DNA of 64,000 nucleotides from Peribacillus sp. FSL P2-0133 (lineage in GTDB: Bacteria > Bacillota > Bacilli > Bacillales > DSM-1321): NCBI RefSeq assembly GCF_037975445.1, contig NZ_CP150254.1, forward strand, positions 3,098,001-3,162,000, written 5' to 3'. The notes beneath the pieces were generated by a model that made no database searches, had not been told where the DNA came from, and worked only from the letters and a program-made list of their open reading frames with translations. The position numbers and the translations under genes are program-made. This document shows positions 43,980-52,350 of the stretch, one piece after another; position 1 is the stretch's first letter, and each line of letters opens with the position of its first letter.

Positions 43980-44666
43980 ATGCTTGAGGAAACTCTGTTG
44001 AATCATGTAAAAAAGATTTCCCAACAAAAAGATATGGCAAATAAATCACAAATGATCGTAAAGGGCTGTGTGGATTTTTTTTCATTTCAACGAGCATCTT
44101 TGTTCAGTTACTCATGTTTAACGGGAATGGGTGAAGGAATATGTGCATGTACAAGTGAAGATACCTTTTCATTACATAATGTTAGAGAAAATATTCATGA
44201 TATATACCCCATCCACCAAGCAGTCATCCATAACGAACCCATATTCTTAACCATCCAGCATGCAAAATCCTCCATCCCTGCAAAATACGTTAAAAGATTT
44301 TCCATCTCATCATTGGCAATCATTCCGATAATTGTGAATGACTTGGCCATCGGTTTAGTTTTGGTCGACCCCATTCACGCCAACGAGCCAATTACCAAGA
44401 ATGATTTAATGAAGCTTTCCCATTATTTAAAACTGGCTTTCGGTTCAACAATGGATTCCGCCCCTCCCACTTACCTTCTAAGCAAACGTGAAGTGGAGGT
44501 CCTTCAATATTTAGCCAATGGAATGGGATTAAAGCAAATGGCACCAAAAATGAGCGTTAGTGAATTTACCGTCAGAGATCATATTTCTTCTGCTATCAGG
44601 AAATTGGGAGTGAATCATCGGACAGAGGCCGTCGCGGTTGCCATAAGACACAAAATGATTATGTGA
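43980..44666 (+). CDS. GAF-like sensor with LuxR-type helix-turn-helix
   Basis: 228 residues. About 1-150 looks like a GAF domain: FSFQRASLFSYSCLTGMGEG and ISSLAIIPIIVNDLAIGLVL. The C-terminal LuxR/FixJ DNA-binding domain (about 165-228) reads LSKREVEVLQYLANGMGLKQ and MAPKMSVSEFTVRDHISSAI. It has no receiver domain, so it probably senses a small ligand or redox state directly. Because it is divergent from R2lox with a 130-bp shared promoter region, it may control that gene. A cluster of cysteines (GICACTSED, about 57-65) could matter for redox sensing. Confidence 0.85.
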   Translation: MLEETLLNHVKKISQQKDMANKSQMIVKGCVDFFSFQRASLFSYSCLTGMGEGICACTSEDTFSLHNVRENIHDIYPIHQAVIHNEPIFLTIQHAKSSIPAKYVKRFSISSLAIIPIIVNDLAIGLVLVDPIHANEPITKNDLMKLSHYLKLAFGSTMDSAPPTYLLSKREVEVLQYLANGMGLKQMAPKMSVSEFTVRDHISSAIRKLGVNHRTEAVAVAIRHKMIM

Positions 44667-44670
44667 AAAC

Positions 44671-44699
44671 AAAAAAAACCTTCTAAGAAGGTTTTTTTT
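44671..44699. terminator. Bidirectional terminator between luxR-like gene and ilvE
   Basis: AAAAAAAACCTTC pairs with GAAGGTTTTTTTT around a 3-nt loop, between convergent genes. Confidence 0.9.
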
Positions 44700-44708
44700 G
44701 TTTAAGTA

Positions 44709-45797
44709 TCATTGAGTCACTTTTTCTTCAACTTTCGCAGTCCAGTTCAACTCGTCTACGACTTTACCTGTTTGCACACCTGTCAGTGTATCATAAAGCT
44801 TTCTAGAAAGTTCTCCAGTTTCCCCGCTTTGAACAATCATTTCTTCACCATTCCACAAAAATTCACCAATTGGTGATATGACCGCGGCTGTACCCGTTCC
44901 AAAGGCCTCTTCCAATTGACCTAATTTATAGGCTTCATGGACTTCCTCCATCGAAATGCGTCTTTCCGACACGGGAAGACCCCAATGTTTCAGCAATTCG
45001 ATAATGGAATCACGAGTAATACCCGGAAGGATACTTCCATTTAAAGCAGGAGTGATGATTTCACCATTAATTTTGAAGAAAACATTCATGCTTCCAACTT
45101 CTTCGATATACTTTTTCTCTACTCCGTCTAACCAAAGAACTTGGGCATAACCCATCTTTTCGGATACTTCTTGGGCTTTCAGGCTCGATGCATAATTACC
45201 GCCCGTTTTGGCTTCACCCGTACCTCCATTAACTGCACGTGTAAAAGCTGACTCCACTGCAATTTTAACTGGATGAATACCTTCTTTATAATACGAGCCC
45301 ACTGGTGACATGATGATGATGAACTGATATTTATCCGATGGAGAAACTCCTAGATATGGCTCAGTAGCTATAATAAATGGCCTGATATATAAAGATGTCC
45401 CTTCTGCCTGGGGAACCCAATCCTTATCAACGCTAATTAAAGTCTTTAAGGCCTTCAACGCAAAATCAACATCGATATCCGGTATGCATAATCGGCTATT
45501 TGAACTATTTAAGCGTTGGAAATTCTTTTCCGGACGGAATAAGATAATCTCATCCTCAGGTGTTGCATATGCTTTCAATCCTTCAAAAACGGATTGGCCA
45601 TAGTGAAAAATCATAGCTGAAGGCTCTAATGAGAGCGGTTGATAAGGAACAATTCTTGGATCATGCCACCCTTGCCCTTGTGTGTAATCCATTATAAACA
45701 TATGATCGGTAAACTGCTTACCGAACTCAAGCTGGTCCGCCTGTGGTTTTTCTTTCTTTGTTGTACTAAGCGTGATTTGCATGTCATGTTCCTTCAT
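44709..45797 (-). CDS. ilvE: Branched-chain amino acid aminotransferase
   Basis: Interconverts leucine, isoleucine and valine with their 2-keto acids. A fold-type IV PLP enzyme of about 362 residues with FHYGQSVFEGLKAY, LFRPEKNFQRLNSS and GGTGEAKTGGNYASSLKAQ (the PLP lysine lies in this region). EEAFGTGTAAVISPIGE is near the end. The start at 45797 (MKEHDMQITLS) follows AAGGGG with 8-nt spacing. A CodY-box-like sequence and a SigA-type promoter lie upstream; the homologous B. subtilis gene is CodY-repressed. Confidence 0.93.
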   Translation of the reverse strand: MKEHDMQITLSTTKKEKPQADQLEFGKQFTDHMFIMDYTQGQGWHDPRIVPYQPLSLEPSAMIFHYGQSVFEGLKAYATPEDEIILFRPEKNFQRLNSSNSRLCIPDIDVDFALKALKTLISVDKDWVPQAEGTSLYIRPFIIATEPYLGVSPSDKYQFIIIMSPVGSYYKEGIHPVKIAVESAFTRAVNGGTGEAKTGGNYASSLKAQEVSEKMGYAQVLWLDGVEKKYIEEVGSMNVFFKINGEIITPALNGSILPGITRDSIIELLKHWGLPVSERRISMEEVHEAYKLGQLEEAFGTGTAAVISPIGEFLWNGEEMIVQSGETGELSRKLYDTLTGVQTGKVVDELNWTAKVEEKVTQ

Positions 45798-45859
45798 TAC
45801 CAAAACCCCTTGTTGATTAAATTTACAAGATTTCACTTCCATAAAATCTATCTTTAATT

Positions 45860-45917
45860 AGTTTACTCCTATAAGGAATCATAGTTCAAGCCTTTAAGAC
45901 GAAATTTTCGGAATTTT
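45860..45917 (-). promoter_or_regulatory. Predicted ilvE promoter with CodY-box-like site
   Basis: On the reverse strand a TTGAAC -35 (45884-45889) and TAAACT -10 (45860-45865) are 18 bp apart. AATTTTCGGAATTTT (45903-45917, plus strand) matches the 15-bp CodY consensus at 12 positions and lies just upstream of the -35. The pair GGAATCATAG / CTATGATTCC (45875-45884, 45951-45960) forms an inverted repeat around it. Confidence 0.5.
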
Positions 45918-45960
45918 TTTAAAATAAATGGAATTTTTTTGATTTCCAGACTATGATTCC

Positions 45961-46354
45961 TGAAAAAAGAATGAATTATTCCTGAAACCTCTCAAAAAAT
46001 ATCCATTCCGATTGTTCACAAAGGTAACTTGAACTCGTAAATATTAGTTTATTTTAACAAAATAATTATAATAAAGCCAATGAGAATAATTCTAATTATT
46101 TCATCATGCCACCTTAAGTAAATTTAATCGTCCCTTTTTGTAAACAGGAAAATCGATAAATAAATAGATGTGCAGCAAGTTCGTGATTACAGGTGCTCTA
46201 AAAACAAGTAAAGCTGATACCTACAAACTTATATGTATATTATAAAACCTAAGAAAATATATCATTTTTTATTCTGATTCATAAAGTGGTTTTTTCGTGC
46301 CATTCCCAATTTTAATCCAATGGAATAAAGAGGAAAAATTTTCATGAAATTCTA
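45961..46354. other. Long AT-rich gap between ilvE and the MFS gene
   Basis: About 400 bases with no open frame carrying a ribosome binding site. TGAGAATAATTCTAA (46081-46095) resembles a 7-1-7 Fur-type inverted repeat with one mismatch, but no iron gene is adjacent and the region is AT-rich. Otherwise nothing is seen. Confidence 0.4.
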
Positions 46355-46374
46355 TTTAGTAGTTTACTACTAAA
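46355..46374. promoter_or_regulatory. Palindrome upstream of the OFA transporter gene
   Basis: TTTAGTAG and CTACTAAA are perfect inverted repeats around four bases, about 110 bp upstream of the gene. A dimeric regulator could bind here. Confidence 0.45.
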
Positions 46375-46403
46375 TAATAATCTTATATACTTATTCCACA
46401 AGA

Positions 46404-46451
46404 TAGATAAAACGCATGCAAAACGATATATTATAGATAAAACGCATGCAA
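46404..46451. repeat. 18-bp direct repeat upstream of the OFA transporter gene
   Basis: TAGATAAAACGCATGCAA occurs at 46404-46421 and again, identical, at 46434-46451, with a 30-bp period (about three DNA turns). It lies 33 bp upstream of the start codon, so it may be a regulator binding array or part of the promoter. Confidence 0.8.
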
Positions 46452-46483
46452 CTTTCTTATTTTTGACGAAAAGGGGTAACAAC

Positions 46484-47752
46484 ATGACAAAAAACAGATG
46501 GTTAATCGCTTTATCAGCTATCGCCATTCACCTTTCCATTGGTGGTGCATACGCCTATAGCGTATACAAAAAACCTTTAGTTGAGACTATGGGGTGGTCA
46601 GAAACTGAAGTAACGTTAGCATTCACAATAATGATGGCGCTTGCAGGAACTTCTGCAGCCTTCTTTGGTAAATTCGTGGAAAAAAATGGTCCAAGAAAGT
46701 CTGCTATGGTCGCAGCTGTATTATTCGGCTTAGGACAAGCCGGTTCTGGTTTAGCAGTAATGGTCGATTCACTTCCGCTTTACCTATTGACATATGGGGT
46801 TTTAAGTGGACTTGGCATGGGGATCGGGTACATTTCACCAGTATCCACTTTAGTCAAATGGTTCCCAGATCGCCGGGGATTGGCAACAGGAATGGCAGTA
46901 TTAGGATTCGGTGCCGGAGCTCTCATTACAGCCCCAGTAGCTGCAAGCCTTATGGAATCCGTTGGCATTTATACTACATATTATATTTTAGGAGCAGGCT
47001 ATTTCATACTGATGTTCTTAGGTGCATCCTATATTGCACCTCCAAAGGCCAACTGGCTACCTGAAGGAATGAAGAAAGATATTGAGTCCGGTAAGAAAGA
47101 ACTAAAGAAAGACCTAAGGCAATTAACTGCAAAAGAAGCGGTTAAAACTAAACACTTCTGGATGTTATGGTCCATGAAATTGATAAATACAAGTGCAGGG
47201 ATCATGATGATTTCTGTAGCTTCACCTATGGCTCAAGACGTTGTTGGTCTGTCTGTAGCAGGTGCAGCAACATTAGTCGGCATTATGGGAATCTTTAATG
47301 GAGGAGGAAGACTTGGCTGGGCAGCAGCATCTGATTATATTGGCCGTCCAAATGTTTTCGTCATTTTCTTCATCATTCAAATCGGAGCGTTCCTTTTACT
47401 TCCAACGACTACAAATACACTATTGTTCCAAGGACTCATCTTGCTGGTCGTTAGTTGTTATGGAGGAGGATTTTCAAATCTCCCTGCGTTTGCCGGGGAT
47501 TTATTTGGAACTAAGGAAATTGGGGCCATCCACGGTTATCTTTTAACTACGTGGTCTCTAGGCGGGGTTTGCGGACCAATGTTGGTTACTGCAATCAGGG
47601 AAAGTACGAACAGCTACATCCCGGTATTCTACGTGTTCGCAGTATTAATTGCGATAGCATTCGCCATCTCCATCTGGCTGCGTCTCGACATTAAAAAAAT
47701 GCAAAGTAAACAGAAACAAGGAGTAACGAACACATTTAGTAAAATATCCTAA
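46484..47752 (+). CDS. OFA family MFS transporter (oxalate/formate antiporter type)
   Basis: About 422 residues with 12 predicted membrane helices. The start is LIALSAIAIHLSIGGAYAYS, followed by VYKKPLVETMGWSETEVTLAF, the OFA family hallmark. KWFPDRRGLATGMAVLGFGAGA is the conserved loop between helices 4 and 5. FNGGGRLGWAAASDYIGR, in the middle, is the second loop motif. Members exchange oxalate for formate or carry other monocarboxylates; the substrate here is not determined. The start at 46484 follows AAGGGG; the longer frame to 46463 would include this site. Confidence 0.92.
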   Translation: MTKNRWLIALSAIAIHLSIGGAYAYSVYKKPLVETMGWSETEVTLAFTIMMALAGTSAAFFGKFVEKNGPRKSAMVAAVLFGLGQAGSGLAVMVDSLPLYLLTYGVLSGLGMGIGYISPVSTLVKWFPDRRGLATGMAVLGFGAGALITAPVAASLMESVGIYTTYYILGAGYFILMFLGASYIAPPKANWLPEGMKKDIESGKKELKKDLRQLTAKEAVKTKHFWMLWSMKLINTSAGIMMISVASPMAQDVVGLSVAGAATLVGIMGIFNGGGRLGWAAASDYIGRPNVFVIFFIIQIGAFLLLPTTTNTLLFQGLILLVVSCYGGGFSNLPAFAGDLFGTKEIGAIHGYLLTTWSLGGVCGPMLVTAIRESTNSYIPVFYVFAVLIAIAFAISIWLRLDIKKMQSKQKQGVTNTFSKIS

Positions 47753-47767
47753 TTTAAAACCTTGCAA

Positions 47768-47826
47768 AAGGCATTATCTAGTAAACTTCCCTAAACGGAA
47801 TTTACCTTTGATGATGCCTTTTTTTA
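47768..47826 (+). terminator. Probable terminator of the MFS gene
   Basis: AAAGGCATTATC pairs with GATGATGCCTTT (one mismatch) around a long loop, with TTTTTT following. The next 250 bases up to 48085 hold no convincing gene. Confidence 0.55.
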
Positions 47827-48085
47827 GTTTGTTTATGGCCATAACGGTGTATCTTTTGGAACTGAAGCACATCTGGAGATTTTATGGATTATGTCATCCC
47901 CTCCGGAACCTTTGCTCGTGCAGTTGTGACCATTTCTAAATTGAAACATTACAATCGAATTAAAGTTGAATGATAAACATTCATCATTATAACATGTTTT
48001 GCACCAAACATTTGAACAAGTTATTTAGTTTAACATTAAGCTAAATCAGGGAATCAAGTAAGAGATGGAATTAGGGGGGATAGTC

Positions 48086-49153
48086 TTGTGGATCAATAAA
48101 CCATTTTTCAAATATGCATGCGCGACCATTTTGATCATTTTAATTATTTTTTTACTAGGTAAGATTGATTACGTTCTACTGCCGCTACAAAAAATCATTG
48201 CTGCCATGTTTTTCCCAATTATTGTGGCTGGGCTTTTATACTATATATTACGGCCGGTCGTTAACTTATTAACTGAATTTATCCCGAGGTCAGCTAGCAT
48301 CTTCACCGTGTTTTTGATTATATTTAGCATAATTGGGATGGTAAGTTACTTTGGAAGTCCAGTAATCGTGGACCAATTTCAAAAATTATCTGAAAACCTC
48401 CCTAGCAAAGTCAAGGAATTCTCTAAAGAATCTGAAGTTATGATTGAAAAAAATGATTTTGGCATGGTTAATATGGAAGTTCTAAAAGAAAAAGCGGTCA
48501 CGCATTTAAAAGATTACTCGGAAAAACTATTAGTGAATGTCAATACCATTTTTTCCACGATCACTAGTGTATTAACAGTATTGGTCATTACACCATTCAT
48601 TTTATTCTATTTCTTGAAGGATGGAGATAAATTAAGACCATTTCTATTAAAATATATACCGAACGATGTTGAATCAGAGGGGAACACGATTTTAAAAGAC
48701 GTCGATAAAGCCCTTTCAACTTATATTATCGGTCAATTTATCATATCAATCGTCATTGGGACTTTGATGTATATTGGCTACCTGATTATCGGTCTCGATT
48801 ATGCACTAGTATTAGCCATATTCGCCATGATTTTTACCGTTGTACCATTCCTTGGTCCATTAATAAGCATCATCCCTGCCCTTTTCATTGCCTTACAGCA
48901 AGACATTGGGTTGGCAGTGAAAGTACTCATTGTCCTTACCGTTGTTCAACAGGTCGAAGGGCATTTGGTTACACCGAATATTATGGGAAAACGGCTTAAC
49001 ATTCACCCACTTACCATTATCTTATTGCTTCTTGCTGCAGGATCAATATACGGTTTCGTTGGCATTTTAATCGCTATCCCCGCTTATTCCGTAGTAAAAA
49101 CAATTATAGGGAATTTCAGGAGGTTTTATAGATTACGGAAAAGGGTTACATAA
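48086..49153 (+). CDS. AI-2E/PerM family permease
   Basis: About 355 residues. The family layout is visible: two or three helices at the N-terminus (FKYACATILIILIIFLLGK, and the segment after LQKIIAAMFF), a soluble middle (about 100-160), and a hydrophobic C-terminal half. FLGPLISIIPALFIALQQDIG and QVEGHLVTPNIMGKRLNIHP are the conserved family blocks. Members export autoinducer-2 or act as sodium/proton antiporters; the role here is undefined. The TTG at 48086 is favoured over the ATG at 48065 because AGGGGGG precedes it. Confidence 0.88.
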   Translation: MWINKPFFKYACATILIILIIFLLGKIDYVLLPLQKIIAAMFFPIIVAGLLYYILRPVVNLLTEFIPRSASIFTVFLIIFSIIGMVSYFGSPVIVDQFQKLSENLPSKVKEFSKESEVMIEKNDFGMVNMEVLKEKAVTHLKDYSEKLLVNVNTIFSTITSVLTVLVITPFILFYFLKDGDKLRPFLLKYIPNDVESEGNTILKDVDKALSTYIIGQFIISIVIGTLMYIGYLIIGLDYALVLAIFAMIFTVVPFLGPLISIIPALFIALQQDIGLAVKVLIVLTVVQQVEGHLVTPNIMGKRLNIHPLTIILLLLAAGSIYGFVGILIAIPAYSVVKTIIGNFRRFYRLRKRVT

Positions 49154-49299
49154 ACAAGTATGGTTGTCTACGCACCTTAATTATGGAGCTATATCTTAGT
49201 AATCCTATTAGAAGTATTTTTTTAAAAAAGGACCTCCCCTCAACGTTTTAGATTGTAGTCAACCTCTATGAGAAGCGGGTTTTCCTGCAGTTTTTATTT

Positions 49300-49724
49300 C
49301 AAAAAAGTTCCAATTGATTTCCGAAATCCGCTCCCTTTTCGCCGACTGTCTGCCAAGCGTCTTTGAAGTCTTGGCTAGCCAGTTAATCGGGAGGAGTGCC
49401 GCATATTTCTTCAATCTAGTGAGGGTTTAAAAAGTTAAAAACCATCAAGAATTGTCTAATTCAGTTGATTGGAACGGAAGGTGCGAGACTCCTGCGGGAA
49501 AAACGCGTCTAAGGGAGACCCCGCAGGTTCAAGGAGCGGCCGAGGAGGCTTCCGGACCGCCCGCGGAAAGCGAGGGCCTGGAGTGGAAATGAAAGTTCAA
49601 ATTTTACAAACCCTCAAAAAAGTTCCAGTTGATTTCTTAAAACCGTAACAAGAAGGATAACCTATTTTTGTTTTAAAATCATGGTTCGGAGTGAGACCAT
49701 TCCGTGCCTCCTTTTGTAGACAAG
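49300..49724. repeat. Composite repeat element, copy A
   Basis: The left part (49300-49426) contains GTTCCAATTGATTTCC, ATCCGCTCCC, GCCGACTGTCTGCCAAGC, GTCTTGGCTAGCCAG and GGAGGAGTGCCGCA. The right part (49461-49590) contains TTCAGTTGATTGGAACGG, GTGCGAGACTCCTGCGGGAA, AAGGGAGACCCCGCAGG and GCGGAAAGCGAG, which partly mirrors the left part in reverse. The copy ends CCTTTTGTAGACAAG. Copy B lies 4.2 kb away with the same order. The right module is a widespread Bacillus-type intergenic repeat; the composite is non-coding. Confidence 0.8.
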
Positions 49725-49728
49725 CTAA

Positions 49729-49754
49729 AAACGTTGATAATTCTATCAACGTTT
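49729..49754. terminator. Terminator of yueI
   Basis: AAACGTTGATA and TATCAACGTTT form an 11-bp stem with a 4-nt loop. Its right arm overlaps the last three codons of yueI. Confidence 0.85.
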
Positions 49755-50198
49755 GTTTAATAATTTTTTAACACAGCGTTTGAAAAATGCTTTGAAGCTT
49801 TTCTTTTTAATAACTTGCTGGACATCATATTGCTTCTCGATATAAATTTCTTCTTTGTTTATGGCATTAATTTCTGCTAATACCAAACCCAAATCGGAGT
49901 TATGATCTTTGTTTAGGACAATTTTGTAAGGAATATTATGACTCATTGCCAATTTTATATATTTCCCTAAATATTGATAGTCCATCTGACCATTTAAAAA
50001 CAAATTTGAACGGGGATGCTTCTTCATCATTTGCTCTATCTCCGGATATACATTCGTTTCAAAGACTTGCCTTTTTTTTAGGGCGATGACGACGCGCTCA
50101 CGTAATGTGCCCAGAAATTCCCTACGTTCACCAGGCTTGATTTCTTTTGGACCATGGATGCCTTGTTCTAGATAGTCCTCCACCTTTAGGCGTGACAA
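49746..50198 (-). CDS. yueI: YueI family protein (DUF1694)
   Basis: 150 residues. The start DYLEQGIHGPKEIKPGERRE and FLGTLRERVVIALKKRQV match YueI proteins of Bacillus. LFLNGQMDYQYLGKYIKLA and IPYKIVLNKDHNSDLGLVLA form the core. The C-terminus is very basic (KKKSFKAFFKRCVKKLLNKR). No signal peptide. The function is unknown. Confidence 0.88.
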   Translation of the reverse strand: MSRLKVEDYLEQGIHGPKEIKPGERREFLGTLRERVVIALKKRQVFETNVYPEIEQMMKKHPRSNLFLNGQMDYQYLGKYIKLAMSHNIPYKIVLNKDHNSDLGLVLAEINAINKEEIYIEKQYDVQQVIKKKSFKAFFKRCVKKLLNKR

Positions 50199-50419
50199 TT
50201 CTTACCCACCTCCGCTTTCACTTCAATAATGTATGTAATATGGCCAAAAATAGTGCCCATCATTTTCTGGGTATGCAAAAAAGCAGAAAGTGCTCTGGGT
50301 TTAATATTACACATTTTTAGTCTACCCCCACTTTAAAAAATTGTCACTCTAGCTTCACTTCATGCATAGGATAGTATATGTGTAAATGTAGGTTGCTTAA
50401 ATGAGGGACGGGGAAAAAA

Positions 50420-51163
50420 ATGAAAAAATTAATTGTATTTATATTAATATTCGCTTTTAGTTTTGTTGGGTTCAGTAATACTTCAGATGCGGCATCAAGA
50501 CAACTGATTATCATCAATAAAGCCAATAATCAGCTTGCCTATTACGAAAATGATAATTTGGTGAGGGTATTCAGCGTGGCGACAGGAAAGAAAGCATCCT
50601 ACACTCCTGAAGGAAAGTTCAAGGTAGTGACAAAAATTGTGAATCGGCCTTATTATAAAGGCAACATTAGAGGCGGAGACCCAAAAAACCCTCTAGGTAA
50701 AAGATGGCTGGGGATCAATGCAAGGAATACACCAGGAAATACGTACGCAATACACGGCAATAATGATCCTAACACCATTGGGAAATATATAAGTGCCGGT
50801 TGTATTCGTATGTATAACAATGATGTTCAATGGCTGTACGATAGGGTAAAAATGAACACTGTAGTGTTGATTGCCAGTTCGAATAAATCATTTGCCACCA
50901 TAGCTGCCACGAATGGATATAAAGTGAGCGGATCTGTGAGCCTACCCGTAAATACCAACGTTTCTCTGAAGAAAGGAAGCAGTGGCCCCCAAGTAATTGA
51001 ACTGCAAAAAAGATTAACTAAACTTGGATACAGCACTAAAGGAGTAGATGGGTCATTTGGAAAAAATACTGAAGCTGCTGTAAAGAAATTTCAAAAAGCC
51101 AAAAAACTCACTTCCGATGGGGTCGTCGGACCCAAAACGAAAAAAGCGCTTGGACTTAAATAA
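50420..51163 (+). CDS. L,D-transpeptidase with C-terminal peptidoglycan-binding domain
   Basis: 247 residues. A signal peptide (LIVFILIFAFSFVGF, cut near SDAA) exports it. The YkuD catalytic domain (about 27-153) has the HGxN...SxGCxRM motif, seen as IHGNND (about 113-118) and SAGCIRMYN (catalytic Cys near 129). The tail (about 180-247) is a PG_binding_1 domain with LKKGSSGPQVIELQKRLTKL and GYSTKGVDGSFGKNTEAAVK. It makes 3-3 crosslinks or related bonds in the cell wall, probably linked to the spore envelope or stress. The start follows GAGGGACGGGG. Monocistronic, divergent from yueI. Confidence 0.93.
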   Translation: MKKLIVFILIFAFSFVGFSNTSDAASRQLIIINKANNQLAYYENDNLVRVFSVATGKKASYTPEGKFKVVTKIVNRPYYKGNIRGGDPKNPLGKRWLGINARNTPGNTYAIHGNNDPNTIGKYISAGCIRMYNNDVQWLYDRVKMNTVVLIASSNKSFATIAATNGYKVSGSVSLPVNTNVSLKKGSSGPQVIELQKRLTKLGYSTKGVDGSFGKNTEAAVKKFQKAKKLTSDGVVGPKTKKALGLK

Positions 51164-51174
51164 TTTTCATTACC

Positions 51175-51205
51175 GATATCCACTGTTTAGAGGATATCTT
51201 TTTTT
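51175..51205 (+). terminator. Terminator of the L,D-transpeptidase gene
   Basis: GATATCC and GGATATC form a 7-bp stem followed by TTTTTTT, 12 bp after the stop. Confidence 0.85.
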
Positions 51206-51345
51206 ATGTTTTATATGTACAAACTATACATTATTAACCATATCGTCTTTAATTTCCCACCATCCGTTATTGACTTTATGTTATAATTTATACATCAACA
51301 GCTAATCATAATCGCATTGTCATTACATACAAGGAGGTAATACAA

Positions 51346-51447
51346 ATGTACGATGAAATTCTCTTAACATCCATTAAAGCAATTTTTGTAATTGGTACCA
51401 TCGCGATGTTTGTGATTTTAGGATTCGTAAAAGGACGCCGTTTTTAA
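51346..51447 (+). CDS. Small single-pass membrane protein, unassigned
   Basis: A 33-residue gene. The start ATG follows AAGGAGGTAATACAA, a near-perfect ribosome binding site. The product is a short acidic leader (MYDEILLTS), one hydrophobic helix (AIFVIGTIAMFVILGF) and a basic end (VKGRRF), as in small membrane regulators. A hairpin terminator follows 24 bp downstream. I do not recognise a named family. Confidence 0.7.
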   Translation: MYDEILLTSIKAIFVIGTIAMFVILGFVKGRRF

Positions 51448-51471
51448 CTTTATCTAAAATATTCTCACTTG

Positions 51472-51508
51472 CCTGATTACATGTATTATTTTCATACCGG
51501 TAATCAGG
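51472..51508 (+). terminator. Terminator of the small membrane-protein gene
   Basis: CCTGATTAC and GTAATCAGG form a 9-bp stem with a 19-nt loop, followed by TTATTTTT. Confidence 0.7.
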
Positions 51509-51526
51509 TTATTTTTCACTCAGAAA

Positions 51527-51555
51527 AAAAGCATATCCTCTCTGGGCATGCTTTT
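51527..51555 (-). terminator. Terminator of the 42-residue gene
   Basis: AAAAGCAT and ATGCTTTT close a 13-nt loop, immediately after the stop at 51558, with a T-run on the reverse strand. Confidence 0.75.
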
Positions 51556-51557
51556 CC

Positions 51558-51686
51558 TTACCAATTCCAATAATCCGTTTTATCTAAAAGTTGATCGATG
51601 TCAAATGTATCAAGATGGAATGGAACTGACTCTTCTGCAATCGCTTCAGTGGCTGACAATAATTGGTCGATATCAATAATGGCCAA
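51558..51686 (-). CDS. 42-residue acidic protein, unassigned
   Basis: Starts at TTG 51686 with GGGAGAGG six bases upstream and stops at a TAA directly before a terminator. The product begins AIIDIDQLLSATEAIAEESV and contains DIDQLLDKTDYWNW at its end. The DIDQLL motif occurs twice, 25 residues apart. It is strongly acidic with an aromatic C-terminus and has no membrane segment. The ribosome site plus its own terminator support it as a real gene. I cannot name a family. Confidence 0.65.
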   Translation of the reverse strand: MAIIDIDQLLSATEAIAEESVPFHLDTFDIDQLLDKTDYWNW

Positions 51687-51796
51687 AACAGTCCTCTCCC
51701 TTTTTTAATGGTCTTTACCCTCATTTTTAATACATTAAACACTTCGTTCAAAAGAAATTTTATTTGAGGGTTTCCTTTAAATTTTACATTTGACAT

Positions 51797-52219
51797 TCAT
51801 TTTAGATGCAGTGAGTCTTTTTCAGATCCTTCCGGAGAAAGCGTATGTATCAATTTAACCAGCTTATAAAAGGTCCCGCTACAGATTGTAACCTCGGGCA
51901 GATTATGAAATATTGATTTTTTATTAATATGATAATTGTCTTTCTCTGGTGAATACACAATAATTTTCTTATTTAAAGATAAAGCATATCCAAGCTCATA
52001 TAGATTGCCTTTTCCTGCTGTTAGGAAGATCAGCATGAAGTCGGCTTCCTCAATCCCCTTTTTTTCATATTCTCCAATGTCGTCCGTTATTTGGTTTTTC
52101 TCATCATTCGTAATTAAATTCAAGTCATTCACACAAGTAAACCCTTTTGAAGTCAATTTCTTGATCAATGACCTTACTTGCTTCATATTTTTTTCGTCTG
52201 ATGCTATATAATATTTCAC
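51797..52219 (-). CDS. Nucleoside 2-deoxyribosyltransferase-like protein
   Basis: 140 residues with the Rossmann-like NDT fold. It begins MKYYIASDEKNMKQVRSLIK and has GIEEADFMLIFLTAGKGNLYELGYALSLNKKIIV. The glutamate in YELGYA corresponds to the catalytic nucleophile of the family. Similar proteins either swap nucleobases or act as nucleotide sensors. No substrate can be stated. The gene stands alone on the reverse strand. Confidence 0.75.
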   Translation of the reverse strand: MKYYIASDEKNMKQVRSLIKKLTSKGFTCVNDLNLITNDEKNQITDDIGEYEKKGIEEADFMLIFLTAGKGNLYELGYALSLNKKIIVYSPEKDNYHINKKSIFHNLPEVTICSGTFYKLVKLIHTLSPEGSEKDSLHLK

Positions 52220-52350
52220 ACATACACCTCCAAAATATATAACTATTGATACTTTTTACCTATGTTACCTATACTATACATATTCGTTATAAAGAACGCA
52301 ATATCCTTTACCCAAAAATAAAAAATAATTAAAAGGATTCAAGCGAAACA

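Noticed and set aside
46081..46095. Fur-box-like TGAGAATAATTCTAA
   Set aside because: One mismatch in AT-rich DNA, nearly 400 bp from the next gene, with no iron-related gene nearby.
45798..46100. T-box leader upstream of ilvE
   Set aside because: No T-box core sequence (AGGGTGG-type) and no specifier-like stem on the reverse strand.
46342..46527. Minus-strand frame with repeated IYRFACVLSI
   Set aside because: The repetition comes from the 18-bp direct repeat read in frame; it overlaps the MFS start and has no ribosome site.
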